From contig JABCPU010000185.1 of NCBI GenBank assembly GCA_016800925.1, forward strand, positions 1 through 64,000: a stretch of 64,000 bases of DNA, given 5' to 3'. The stretch is from Suillus spraguei (Eukaryota; Basidiomycota; Agaricomycetes; Boletales; Suillaceae). This document shows, piece by piece, positions 1 through 12,050 of this stretch (position 1 is the first letter of the stretch; each line of letters opens with the position of its first letter). Under the pieces are notes generated by a model, which was given only the letters and a program-made list of their open reading frames with translations, was not told the origin of the DNA and made no database searches. Made by a program: the position numbers and the translations under genes.

Positions 1-749
1 AACGAGGATATTTCTACCATGGGCCCATGGTCCGCTGGCCCGTATCATACGGGATATTATGCACGTCCGTTTCACTTGTATTAATACGGAGATAGTTCAC
101 TGTAATATGTGCTTTGCCTAATAAGCACCCTGGGCTCCATTCAAATTGTGACTGGAATTTGAACTTGCGAACTTGCCCTGGAGGCTTGCTTGACAATGAG
201 CAGACCGACTGTCTCATAAAACTTTGCAACCAGTGTACTTCCCGACAGGAAGAAGTTCACGTTCAGACCCACAAGGACATCACAACAGGTGGGACACTGC
301 TTCCCATTGCTTACAGGGGTGAGTTTATTCCTTTCTATCTGATGCTCGGCTTCTGACAATTTTTAAGTTAGTTTACTAAAAGACATAATCTCAGCACCAT
401 ATGATGTACATATGAGAGTTTTGATCTGCACTGTTGGAATTCTCTGGAGTGGGCCACGACCTCCTTTGCAATCCCGGCTCTTTCCACATATGGTATTTAA
501 TGTGCAGCGCTTCTCAAAGTTCAATGGCAAGACATTCATAAATTTTTGTAGATGAACCTTACACTGCTGAAGCTTTTGGAATGCTCAAGTATGTAACACT
601 ACTATAGCATTTTGGTTGCATTCCTTATTTGATCTATTATTTTGCCTCAGTCTCAGCTACCAGAGGGTGCCAAGCCCCTCGTTTCATTCTGTATGCTGAC
701 AAGACTAAGTTATCTCATTCATACTGCAAAAGGCTACCCCATTGTTGCC

Positions 750-1719
750 TGTTGTAATGAACATATTGGCGCTGGGCTTAAACCCCATATTTTGACACTC
801 ATCTCACGTCTACAGGAGTTACCCACTCGTCCATGGCCATCTTACCCCTTTAGCAGTACCGGCGGCATCCCATGCTTACCGCACACTGTACCGACTGCCG
901 CACCTCATTCCATGAACCGATGTCCTTCCATGTCCTTGCCGCGTCCGCATAGCTCCATTTGGTGGCATAGTTTGTTTTCCTGTTCGTTATCACTGATTCC
1001 ACAGCAAGCATTATTACATGTTGCCTCGTGCCGCAGCGCCTCGCGCTATGTTTACTTACGGCGGTTACTACACTCCAGCGCTACTGATCTCGCCTAGAGT
1101 ATTCCAAGTACATATGAAATTAGGATATAAACACCACATACTCCGCATGATACAGTACCTGATTTTACACCATTGCACGTACTATTGGTCAGGATTATCG
1201 TCTAGCTCTGGATCTAACCCAGTAGTGGACATAGTTTTTAAAGTTTCCTCATTGCTCGTTAAATACATCACGCTCGTTCTCCATTACCGCTGGACACTGC
1301 TGGACTCTTGACTGTTACTTTGATTGAACTTCTCACGCACTGCTACTTTACCGCTGAAAGTACCGCAGACTTCTTTACTGTTTCCTTGCACCGCTCGCAA
1401 CCTTACCGCTACCGCTGAGACCACTGCTTGACATCGCTCGCTCGACGCAACTGTTACTGACTTTATCTTGACGATGTAGCACCGCTACGCACAACACTAC
1501 TTCCGGCGGTATCATCGCTGACCGCGGCAACTTACTGCTGACCATGACACTTGTTTCGCACATAAGTTAGGCTCAAACTTGACCATACTAATAGGCATCC
1601 CCCTTTAGGGTCGAACGCTCTTGTTCTTACAAGTGAAGCAGACTAGACGGAGGCAAGACCACATACTAGTTTAGGCAGTGGTTTATCTACAGCCCAAGCT
1701 AGGTTGTATCTTTACACCA
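750..1719 (+). mobile_element. ~970-bp TG...CA element (copy 1), LTR-like, inside the Plavaka gene
   Basis: The sequence separating the YPIVA and ANLPTDI parts of the transposase starts TGTTGTAATGAAC and ends CTTTACACCA. It is homologous along its whole length to the reverse complement of 12,051-13,010: the first 13 bases, the 'ACCGCT'-rich middle and the last ~145 bases (from 1575) all align. It has no coding capacity that I recognise. The TG...CA ends and the length fit a solo LTR or a non-autonomous element. I could not see a clean target duplication at this copy, so its age is probably greater than that of copy 2. Confidence 0.7.
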
Positions 1720-2816
1720 TCGTGCAAATCTCCCCACCGACATTTGCAATGGTCAATATATGGGTGGCAGCTACATTGTCGGATGGCTTCTGATTGTACG
1801 GAATATATTGTTAGTTAGCAATTAGCACTGATTCTACTTTGATACTTTTTCTAGGTGAAGGAAGAGAAAGAGCATGCTGGCAAGCCGAGCTGGGTCAATT
1901 TCAAGAATGCCATCTGGCATGAAGTGTTCTTGAAGATTCTCTCTCCACTAGCATCAAAATCTAGCATGGGACAATGGTTTGAATGCCTTGACAGCATTCA
2001 ATGCTGGTTCTTTCCTTTAATATTGATCTTATCAGCTGATTATGAGGAACAGTGAGTGTATTCAACTCAAATTACATGCATTTTACTAATAAGTTACTTG
2101 CATTATTAGATGTGTTATGTTGCTGGCTCGAGGGATCAAATCCCTGTGGTCATGCCCGGTTTGTCTCGTTCCTCATGACGACCTTTTAGATACTTTGAAG
2201 ACCTATCCTCATTGAACATCCAATCAGTCACAGAATGTTGTGAAGTCTGCACAGGACAAGGAGACTGCTGAAGAGAGAGAGGACACACTCAAACAATATG
2301 GACTCTGTGATGTCCTGGTAAGATAATTCTCGCTATCTAACATGCTATTAATGTTTTTCTCTCAACACGACCATTTATTAGAACACCTTTTGGATTGTCA
2401 TGATCACCTGTGTACATAATCCACTCTCGTGGGATAGGCTCCACTTTAACGGGGGCCTGTACCGCAATCATCTGTGGGCTGAACTGCAAAAGATAATCAT
2501 TAGTCTCAGGAGAGCGAGTGTGGCTAAGATTGACAACAAGTAAGTCTATGACTCATGATTGAACTGACTCGTTTTGATTTTAATGTTAGCTACAAAGCAT
2601 TTTTGTGGTGGTGAAATCTGAAGCATTTAATGCAAGTCATGAACATTTCATTTACCGATAGTAGTGTGTACGAAGACATTTTAAGGTACATTTTTTTAGA
2701 TTTGTATATTCTTATTAGCAACCCAAGTCTGATCATTTAGATGGTAATATATGCTGCACATGATATTGTCACCGAGGACAAGTGTCTGCTCAGCTACCTC
2801 TTACTTCGCTGCATCT

Positions 2817-3289
2817 TGTTACAATTGTACGTGCCCCTATTCATTTTCTATCTCCTTTACTTTGTATATTACGTAAAGTGACTCTGACTCATATGCTCAA
2901 TGCATCTGTACTATAGTTGCCTTCCTTCTTTGGATACGCACTTACATTCCCACGTCTCTCTTGGTCCGTGCGCACATATTGGCCTATTTAAGCACGTTGT
3001 ATTATGCTTGTATACGGTACTTTAATCTTACTGGGTTTTACCTGGAATCTCCTTTGCTTAGGTCTCCAACCTAAGTCGTCTTGAATCGTCTCTAAGTCTA
3101 AGCACTCCTTAGCCTTAGTCTCTATTCTCGTAGAACCTCTTAGACTTGTCTTTGAGGCCGAACCCTTGATCGTACTTGGAACGCGTTCCTTGTACTTTCA
3201 CCTTGTCCTTCTTTGGACATTGTAGAACTTCCCAGCAGACTGTCTGTGTCCTTTCACTGTCGCTGGTGACGCCACCCCAGTTCGTAACA
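2817..3289 (+). mobile_element. Solo LTR (473 bp) with target duplication CATCT
   Basis: It begins TGTTAC and ends GTAACA, a 6-bp inverted terminus of the TG...CA type usual for Ty3/Gypsy LTRs. It is flanked by CATCT at 2812-2816 and again at 3290-3294. The inside contains a TATTTAAG-like promoter core near 2990 and pyrimidine-rich sequence after it, as in an LTR. Skipping the element plus one CATCT joins the transposase codons for LLRCI directly to CLFLEVNMY in frame, which independently confirms both borders. No internal retrotransposon genes remain, so it is a product of LTR-LTR recombination. Confidence 0.9.
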
Positions 3290-4540
3290 CATCTGCCTCT
3301 TTCTCGAAGTCAATATGTATGCAGTATTTGAGGTTCACATGACTGATACCATCCGTGCAGGCCGACATGCAGTACAAGCATTCTCAACCTATCTACAGGT
3401 ACATTTTTTCGACTTTTCCCCGAAATTTGTTTGTTGTTAATGTAACAAATAGCAATATATAAATAAAACGGCCGATGAGAGCGACAAGAACTGGAACTTT
3501 CCCAAATTGCACATGAGTGTGCATATCTCCGACAATATTGAAGCTAAAGGAGTGACACATAACTACAACACCAAGCTGAACAAGAAGATGCACAGCTCGC
3601 TGAAGGACTCATATTTAATGCACACCAACTTCAGGGAGGTCGCACCACAGGTAACACATTTCATCCTATCATTGATTTATTAATCTCATGCTACAATATT
3701 TACAGATTCTTTGCATCAACCATTGGCAAGTGGTAGCTGAGAGCATTCGCCGTAGCATATCTGATTTCAACGAGTATCAGTTGCAAGATGTCGAAGATAC
3801 ACTGGATGAAGACAATTCAGTGGTGGATAATTTGGTTGTTTCGAATGACTTGCCTCATGTAAAGCTTGGATCCAGACAAGCTCTACAGACATTCAAATCT
3901 GTCAAGAACACTCACAAGAATGATAGCGCATTTACTAACTTTCATATCAAGCTCAATGAGTTTTTAACTAACTTTTTACTAGTTATTCAGCTCCCTCTAC
4001 CAGGTGGAAAGCAGGTCCAACTCAAAACAAGTGATAAGGTGTGATTGTTGTTCAGTTTGGCTGTGTTCTTCTATACTGATATAGAGGGACAGATTACTGA
4101 GTGTTGTTTCTTGAAAGTTAACTACAAGTCGTTGGTAGATTGGTGCCAACACACCAACTACCTTCGATCCAATCCAAAGTTCTTTGGTGCTCCATGCTTT
4201 GATTGTGTGTTCATCCAGACAACCAACAAGATCATATTGGGTCACCTGCTCTTTGTTTTTGAATGTACAGTAGGGGATACAGTCCTTTCCCTTGCTCTTA
4301 TTCACCCGTTTGATGCTCCCACTGGTGGGCGCACCCAAAAGGACAAGCATCTGAACATCTTTTGTGTTCAAGCAAGACTCTGGGTGCAGGCTGAATTTTT
4401 CTCAGTAAGGTCGATCATCTGTGGAGCTTTCCTGGTGCCTGGTGGTAGCCATGATTATCTTATCATCAACACTGTTGACACCAACATGTTTCTTCATGTA
4501 AAGGCACTGCATCTTGAGGCAGGGCATCTTGTATGTGTTT

Positions 4541-6108
4541 GATTCTACACCTTGTCTTCCTCTTATAATTGGTATGTTGGCTTGCTACTATCTTCACTCA
4601 TGACATCTTGGTCTCACTAATGGTCTACTGAAAGTGGAAGATTGGACCTGGACCTCCTCCATTCCAACTACCACCATTCTTTCTTGCCAGCTGCTTTTCA
4701 TGCATCCCAGGCAAGTACAATATCATCATTGCCTCCAGGCACACACATTCCACACACAAGACCTCAAAATGCACCTCATTTTCCTTGCTACCAACTTTCT
4801 TCCATGTTATCCTATGAACACCTCCAAGACTTTATATATTATGCCTATGCCTTCTACACTGGCATTCCTGACTCAGTGGAATCCACCCTCCACTTGTTTA
4901 ACTACACAAAGGTCAGTAGTCAGGCTGCCGCTCTCGCTGTTCTCAAGCAGAATGATGTTCATGTGCTGGACTTCCACACAGATTCACTGCAGTTCTGGCA
5001 GTTTTCAAGGGCATTTGAGTTGGTGAGAACTTGTTGTGGTATGCCCCTTTGAGAAGACATTTCGATGTGATATGTGTGCTTGAAAGTGTGAAGAGTGGTT
5101 CGACCTCCACACAGGTTCCCTGCAGTTCTGGCAGTTTTCAAGGGCATTTCTCTTACATTCGTCCACTGGCTGGGCCCAGTTAAGGTAAGTTTTGATATGA
5201 ATCATATTCATACAGTTTTTCTTACACTGAGTGCAGGAGCATTTCAAGAAAGCTTGGGATTGCCGACTAATAGCCTATCCGAACATCATTAGTGAGGTCA
5301 TCCCAGTAGAGATGTGTACTATCACCCCTGATCAATGTTATATGCAGAAACTTTCTCACCATCCAAATTCACTTCCAAGAACCCCCAGGATTGCCTAGCG
5401 TTTATCAGCGCTGGCATCAACAATCTGACCATGGCAAACCACCCAATAAGTGACACATTCATCTTTGCATGTGTTCAATTGACTTTTTGTGCAGGCACTA
5501 GATTATAAAAAATTACCATTGCTGCAAGACACTTGGATCCTGACCCAATCTCAGTCACCAGGTGTGTCCTTCCAACACCAAAAATCCACTATGGTAACCC
5601 TGCCTCTAGTAGACCAGTGGTAAGTCCAGGATGCCAGAATGTACAGGGTGCAGTGATTTGATTCTCAACCTACAGCAACCATGAAACAGTTCATGGAATG
5701 TCATTGACCAGACCTTCCATGAGCCAAAGAGCATCCTGGGGAATTCTTAATTGCACAAGGGTCTGATCTCAGACAATCAACCAGTTTGTAATGAACCCTT
5801 TCATCAATGTGCATGTGGTATTAAGGTTCACTATTTTAAAGTTTATATCTCGCGAGGGAGGCAATGACTACTAGTTTAAGTCCTATCCATTAATATGTGG
5901 CCTTCAGTCATACCCTTGTTTATGTGCCCGCAGCAATTTGCTGCCATTACTCACAACACCAAACCACCATTGTTACTCCCGAATATGTAAGAAGATTTGG
6001 AGTTACGTCTAGTGAGCTCAAGGTACCAGGCAGTTTGTCAAATTGTATATAAGGTGTGTCACGCCATTTTCTCTTTCTCTACCTTGCTGCTGAACATCTA
6101 GTAGTGCA
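4541..6108. other. Repeat-region spacer with unrecognised ORF fragments
   Basis: Downstream of the Plavaka C-terminus there is a 130-residue open stretch (4642-5052) and shorter ones. I do not recognise them, and no multi-exon gene can be assembled with confidence. They may be further fragments of the same element or an old captured gene. A short duplication occurs inside (see 4965-5155). Confidence 0.4.
4965..5155. repeat. Short direct duplication (~55-bp unit, spacing ~131 bp)
   Basis: The stretch around 4971-5018 (TTCCACACAG..., CTGCAGTTCTGGCAG...) recurs at about 5105-5150 with few changes. Both copies lie on the + strand and both would encode an SLQFWQFSRAF-like peptide, so this is a partial internal duplication of an ORF fragment. 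Confidence 0.7.
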
Positions 6109-7776
6109 ATGTCTCATCTCTCAGCACAGTTGTTGGACAGTAGTTCGGATGGTGACTTCAACGAGGGCGACAACAATCAAGTCTCTATTCCAGCACCCAA
6201 TGCCACAAGGGAGAGTTCATGGAGGTACGTAGAAACTGACTTCATCTTCAAGTATGTCTAACTCAATATGTTCTCCTCAATACAGGCACTCAAAACCCTA
6301 CAACTCGAAGTTCAGCATTTGCGTGAAGACAATCATGCCCTTAAGGAGAGCAACAAGGTCCTCCTTGCCGAAAAGCCCAAATGGAAATGGCGTGTAGAAG
6401 CACCTGACAAACTTGTTGCTCATGAGCAGACCATCTCATTGTATGCTCATAAATATGGCATGACAGTGGAGATGTTTCCAGACAGCGAATCCCTCACCAA
6501 GAAGTGCCCAGATTCACCCACTCCCTTCAATAGCCATGACCATTACAAGACTGCTTCAACTCAAGAAGCTGCCTTTTTAGATGAATTATATGCTCATTTC
6601 CCAGAACGCATTCATTGAGCCATGCAGAGTGTATACTTCAAAGATCTTGTATGTCTTGCATTTGTTTTCTGTTCTAGCTATTATTATTTGATATATTCTA
6701 TAACTGTTGTAAATAAATAAGTGTATCAGCGACGCTCATTCTAATGAGATCAAAAAATTATGTGGTGTCACTGGCGATATATTTGATCTTCCTGCAAAGT
6801 ACTTCACCAATCACAGTCATGACAGAGCTGGCATCATCGAAATTCAAAAGATGCTTGGAGTATCTGGCAAGACCCAGGCTTATAAAATATTTCTGCCTCT
6901 CTTGTTCCCAGGTCTGCAAGAAGACCCAACCCTCAAGAGTGTTTTCAACAACTGGATACTTTCACCAAGGTGTGCTATCATTCGCGTTCTGTCATGTATC
7001 CTACTTATTATGGTCTATAAAGATTCTGAGAGCCTCGCTGCACGGTGTCACCTCACTCCATCAAGAGCCTTGTGGTGGCTCAAAGACTAATGCTCGGAGA
7101 TGGAGCTTTCAACAAGTCACACCAGGGTCTATTGCATGAGCGGCAGTCATCATACATTGTTTATATTGCATCAAATGTCTCTACTGATATGTTTTAACAT
7201 AGGCAATCTTTTTACTCTCACCCGACATGGAGTTTCCAGGTTCGGGAGTGGAAAAATTGTCAACTATTAATTACAAAGACATGTTCTTTCAATACAAGAA
7301 GATGCTCATTATGAAGTGGGACACAAGACGCATCAAGAATATCATGGCCAGTACCAACAACCATGTATTTGGTGCTGCAAAGTTGTCCACCCTTGATCCT
7401 GCTGGTGGGGAAGACTTTCAGAGGAGATCAATCGAGCTATGCTCGCACTTGACATGTCATCAGACAGCGAAGCAGACAAGACTCCACCAGCCTTATCAGC
7501 ACTCTCAGTGGTCTCATCAGCACCGGTCTTGTCAACACCAGTCTCATCAGCAGCACCTGAAACATCCACATCCTTACAATCTTCCCCATCATCCTGGCTG
7601 CAGAACAAGGATCAGTATCTCAAGCTGTTGCTCGTACTAGCATTGAAAAAGTAGCTGACAATGTAGATAAAGCTGATGGTGATATAGGCAGGGGCCAAGG
7701 GAAGATAAAGAGGGGGAAGATTCAGAAGCCAGCAGTAACTCAGGGTGCTCGTCATGGTTGTTCCCATAAAGCATAG
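6109..7776 (+). pseudogene. DUF6698-like coiled-coil protein, apparent in-frame stop
   Basis: The proposed start ATG follows a CT-rich tract, and exon 1 encodes an acidic N-terminus (MSHLSAQLLDSSSDGDF). After an intron ending near 6285 comes a coiled coil (about 6286-6430; LQLEVQHLREDNHALKE). The middle part reads KKLCGVTGDIFDLPAKYF and LPLLFPG, and then GGSKTNARRW and TPGSIAWAVV, a signature I associate with the DUF6698 proteins that are very numerous in agaric genomes. The C-terminus is basic and ends at a TAG (7774-7776). A TGA at 6616-6618 interrupts the frame after FPERIH, where a Glu codon would continue the family pattern. The cellular role of this family is unknown; its copies often lie among transposons, as here. 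Confidence 0.6.
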
Positions 7777-9216
7777 TTACAGTTAGTGATACTTACTCAT
7801 TTCTGTTCCCTGAGGACTTGCCAGTATGAAATCGCATTGCCCCCATCCTACTTATTTGTCCCAGCAAGGCTGGCCACTCTGGGAACATGGCTGGATGTTT
7901 CGCATCCTGGGGGATGCTGATTTCCTACCCGTTTTTCTCAGCTTATTTCTATGATCCTATGGATGACACCCTTCAATGATATGCGCTTGAAGGGTGTCCT
8001 GTTGGTTACTCATGAGGCAGCTGCAATTGTCAAAGTCATCGCTGCAGAAATACTTGCCCATAGACTTGTCATACTCATCATTGTACAGATCAGCATGCAG
8101 GAAGGGGGACACATTGGAGACAAGAGGAAGATTTTTGGGGTGGGCTTGTGTTACAATAGCCTTGCCCGAGAATTCTGGGCCTCACAGAGTATTAATGGGT
8201 GATTCAGATAGAGCCATTGAAGTGATTGAGAGATCAAAAATGCCGATAAATGTATCAAAGTTTTCGCAGCACAGCTGCAGTTAATACCATGTTTGTTCAA
8301 CCATGCGAAGAGAAGGGAATATAGCATTTTTGAGAGGTCAGCTAGGATATCAGATGCATCATCGGTCCAGGGGTGAGTCATTGACAGTGAATTTAAAGAT
8401 AGTGCTGACAGAGCTCCTTCTTCACAAGCTTGGTCTTGTAGGACATTGCACAAATGAAAAATGAGTTGAGGATGGGTGTTGGCACTGTTACTGATGGTGT
8501 TTAATTATTATGCATAGCATTTGATCTATTGAGCTCATTAAAATATTATTGCAAAGGTTTGTCAAGGCAAATGATTTGACCAATGCTTACATAATAACAA
8601 GATTGCAACCATGATTCTAATACACATTGTCTAAACTGTCATGTGAACCTGCATCTGCAATCATTCATCCTGCAGATTCTGCATCGATGAACTTAACCTT
8701 GCTTACCTTTACCTTCTTCTGAATCGATTCAGATCCAGCCGGTATTATACATGTTGAGTTGTCAATCTTAGAAATGGATGACGACAGCATGATCACAACA
8801 ACAACAACAGCACAACAACAATGATAATTTATTACTTGACAGTCCCACCACTTCCCACCAGCATCTGTTGCTAGACATCAAATTGGTGTCAGGCTTTGAT
8901 TCAGATGTCCAAGGTGTGGTAGTGATACCAGGAGAGATGTCATTGTGTAAGTCTATTAGGCTGTATTTTACTCAACAGTCACCTGTGTTCTAATAACTTC
9001 TGAATCCACCAGTTGTTGTCAACCATCCTGGTTCAGGCTGTTACCTGGACCATTTGATTTATTATCTCAACAAGTGCTGATGACTTGTAGCTCGACCCAT
9101 GGTCTAGATTTGTCAACAGCATTAGAGTTCATATGGGCACTTCACATCGGCACTGATATCAGTCAGGTTACAACAGTGGTCATCACACGATGACAACGGT
9201 GATGGCAAGTGCAATG
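7777..9216. other. No supportable gene
   Basis: Short open frames of 80-100 codons on both strands (for example 7951-8453) have no motif that I recognise and overlap one another. The composition and position, between a decayed gene and satellite sequence, suggest eroded repeats. Confidence 0.5.
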
Positions 9217-9385
9217 ACAATGGCAATGGCAATGGCAATGGCAATGGCAATGGCAATGGCAATGGCAATGGCAATGGCAACAACAACAGCAATGGCAAGG
9301 GCAACAACAATGGTGACAACAACAACAATGACAACAACAACAATGACAACAACAACAGCGACGACACCAATGACAACAATCATCA
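9217..9385. repeat. Microsatellite: (GGCAAT)n followed by (ACAACA)-rich tract
   Basis: About ten near-perfect copies of the hexamer GGCAAT run from ~9217 to ~9280. They grade into an ACAACA/ACAATG-rich stretch that ends near 9385. The open frames across it (Met-Ala repeats on +, Leu-Pro and Cys-His repeats on -) are artefacts of the hexamer. Confidence 0.95.
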
Positions 9386-10124
9386 TCAGCCATGCTGATG
9401 GTCCATTTTTGAACCCCCCAGAGCTGAGTGCACAGCCAGCGCACATCAGCAAGTGCTGATGTGGCACAAACATGTGCACACAATGACCAGGGCAGAGTGA
9501 GAAGGTAGAAGGGGGATATGGATGCTTGGAAACATGGAGGAGCAAGAGTAATAAATAGTCTAAGGGATATACCACAGAATGTACGCAATGGCGAGCTGTT
9601 ATTACTATTATAATACACATTATGATTTGTATTGTAATCAGTATTCAAATATCAAAATCACAAATAATATATTAAAAGTGACAAATAAAACATCTGTAGT
9701 GATTACCAAGCGTTTGTGGCTGGAAATAGCCAAAATACCTTTACCTTGACCACCATCATCGACCACTGCCTCAGCTCACGTCCATCATCGTTCGCTGTCA
9801 TCCCTTCATTGCATATTGGCCCTTAGTTCGTCTCCATCGCCCTCTCGTCACTTAATCGCCTGGATTCTGTCAAAAACAAACAAAACTCTCATTAATGCTG
9901 TCAAATATCATACCCATACCTGCGCCACTCATTCAAATTCTCATACTCTCTGTCTACCACTTCTCTACTCTACCCTGCCAGGTCCAACACCACTCCCTTT
10001 AACCTCCGTTTCACCTAATCGTTCAGCCTTTCCATACCCGAGGACCCTTAGCGTTCACAGTATAAAATAGTTCATGTACACTCATTTCTACAGGCAATCT
10101 AGAGGCAATCAGATCAGGCTTACA
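9386..10124. other. No supportable gene
   Basis: AT-rich around 9600-9700, then a CT-rich stretch to 10,060. The CT-rich part at ~10,000-10,070 might be an old promoter, but no coding sequence follows. Confidence 0.4.
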
Positions 10125-10467
10125 GTCTGTCATATACCATGCATTTCAGTCCAGATCCAATTCAATCCATAGACATCCGGACACCCAATTCATATATCCA
10201 GTCCACCACTCCAATCCATATCTGATCCATATCCATATCCGACCCAATCCATCCATCCGGTCTCATCCACCCATCCAATCCGATCCATATCTGACCCAGT
10301 CCATATCCAATCCATGTCCATATCCAATCTGTGTCTATATCCAATCTGAGTTCATATCCAAACTATTCCTGCGCACCTGTGCATTAAGGTAATGGTTTAG
10401 TATATATCTGTGTCCTCGGCTCTCAGTTGTCTCTGCCTCCGTCTTGATAAGTTATTTCATACAAGTC
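10125..10467 (+). mobile_element. Fragment of the long-TIR element family (older host copy)
   Basis: This stretch (GTCATATACC..., many CCATATCC-like repeats, then GCGCACCTGTGCATTA and GTCTTGATAAG...) aligns with the reverse complement of ~11,600-11,945, an internal segment of the element at 10,468-13,180. It appears to continue at 13,181 (ACAAGTC joined to CAGCCTC), so the 2.7-kb element seems to have inserted into an older relative of itself. Confidence 0.7.
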
Positions 10468-10905
10468 TGTTACGACCATGCAAAACCAGAGATTAGTAAG
10501 AAGTCCTGGTCTTACATGGGGTTGTACTGGAGGGTTGTAAAGTCAAAGGGGCTTGGCCTCAGCTCGTACACTGTGCCCCTTACCCGAGTATGTGCCCTTA
10601 ATTTTGGATGAAGTCCAAGGGAGAGTTCTGGTGAAGTCCAGATGGAGGTTCTGGACGAACTCTAAGGCAGGATAGCTCAACAGAGCTCCGATGGACTTCT
10701 GGATGAGCGCGGGAATGCGCCGGAACTATTTCTGGAAGGTAGGGAGTAATGGTAACACTACTGGAACAAGCTCCAAGTAGAACAGATGAAGGATGGACCG
10801 CTGGACAAAGTCCAGGGCAGGATAGGAGCAGGGCAGGATAGGAGCAGAGCTCCGGAGGGAAAGATGATCCATAGATGTCAGAGGATAGGATAGGATGGAT
10901 CCGGA

Positions 10906-11090
10906 GGAGCAGAGGAGCAGAGGAGCAGAGGAGCAGAGGAGCAGAGGAGCAGAGGAGCAGAGGAGCAGAGGAGCAGAGGAGCAAGAGGAGCAGAGGAGCA
11001 GAGGAGCAGAGGAGCAGAGGAGCAGAGGAGCAGAGGAGCAGAGGAGCAGAGGAGCAGAGGAGCAGAGGAGCAGAGGAGCGGAGGAGCGGA
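10906..11090. repeat. Tandem 8-bp repeat AGAGGAGC, ~23 copies
   Basis: Near-perfect octamer array with one indel near 10,981. Because 8 is not divisible by 3, every frame is open and encodes the same 8-residue cycle (SRGAEEQR on +, LLLCSSAP on -). This explains the ORFs here without any gene. Confidence 0.95.
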
Positions 11091-11743
11091 TGATCGGATG
11101 AGCATAGCTATGTGGATCTTAGAGGAAGTGTTGGCTACTAGAGAGGAGTAGGTCCGGATATGGTGTAGAGATAGTATAGACCACTCCGGACAAGGTCCAG
11201 AATAGAAACAGACAGTATAAGACTACCAAAGGTAGAGTTGGAGGTGAAACAGATGATAGACGGAGATGGACGAAGTCCAAAAAGATTATAGGACATAGGA
11301 TCAAAGCTCCGGCCTAGGGAGTGATCCCATAGGCCTGAGTCGGAAGCTTACAAGGGCCGGAGCCCAAGTGCAAGAATGGAAACGGAGTTATATAGACATG
11401 ATAACAGGATACAGAGTAATCAAAGGAATATACAGAAGTAGGAACAATGAATCAGACTAAGGTCTGCAGGAGTTGTACTACAAGTTTATATACTGTAGGA
11501 GCATGCCAGAAGGTAAGTACGGATAGTCCGAGGCTATGTCTGAAGCATACGGAAACACATTAGTAAGTACAGCGGGACATAAGGCTATGAACTCGAAGAT
11601 GAAGCTTGTACGAAATACTTATCAAGACAGAGGCAGGGGTCACTGAGAGCCGGAAGCACAGAGATACCCAAAAGCTGGAGACACAGGTATATTCTAAAAG
11701 GGGTAATGTGCAGGTGCGCGGGAATAGTTCAGATATGAACTCA

Positions 11744-11811
11744 GATCGGATATGGACACAGATCGGATATGGACACAGATCGGATATGGACACAGATCGG
11801 ATATGGACACA
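11744..11811. repeat. Tandem 17-bp repeat, four copies
   Basis: Four successive copies of GATCGGATATGGACACA inside the long-TIR element. The homologous flanking fragment (10,180-10,340) has a more diverged CCATATCC version of the array in the other orientation. Confidence 0.9.
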
Positions 11812-12050
11812 GATGGATATGGATTGGAGTGGATGGGTGGATTGGATATGTGAACTGGATTGGATGGGTGGATCAGATATGTGTAGATTGGGTGTCTGGA
11901 TGTCCATGGATTGGATTTGATCTAGACCTGAATGTACGGTATATGACATACTCCCTACCTTCCAGAAATAGTTCCGGCGCATTCCTGCACTCATCCGGAA
12001 GTCTATTGGAGCTCTATCGAGCTATCCTGCTTTAGAGTTCATCTGGACTT

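Larger units (their letters stand above)
1..4540 (+). mobile_element. Decayed Plavaka-type DNA transposon (transposase pseudogene)
   Basis: Broken exons read in the order of the Plavaka (CACTA-related) transposase of mushroom fungi. About 175-300 carries a GLLDNEQTDCLIKL segment, 480-745 a VFNVQRFSKFNG and AKGYPIVA segment, and 1721-2050 a GWLLI and then SWVNFKNAIWHE and LILSADYEEQ segment. 2110-2330 reads CPVCLVP, 2380-2540 DRLHFNGGLYRNHLW, 3295-3655 the LEVNMYAVFEVH and NYNTKLNKKMH segment, and 4090-4510 the C-terminal LKVNYKSLVDW and DTNMFLHVKALHL segment. Introns of ~55 bp lie between exons, for example after DYEEQ. An in-frame stop follows TYPH near 2215, and two other mobile elements interrupt the reading frame, so it cannot be active. 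I could not place the terminal inverted repeats; the left end may lie outside the window. Family assignment is from remembered conserved motifs. Confidence 0.85.

Noticed and set aside
5005..5292. Small genes on both strands at 5.0-5.3 kb
   Set aside because: They overlap each other and arise from a short direct duplication in a decayed element.
9190..9648. Long open frames of Met-Ala, Leu-Pro or Cys-His repeats
   Set aside because: They are translations of the GGCAAT hexamer and the ACAACA tract; no flanking coding sequence.
10875..11105. ORFs with SRGAEEQR or LLLCSSAP repeats
   Set aside because: An 8-bp satellite is open in every frame on both strands; this needs no gene.
11744..11811. 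CRISPR-like array
   Set aside because: Head-to-tail 17-bp units without spacers; fungal genome; no associated genes.
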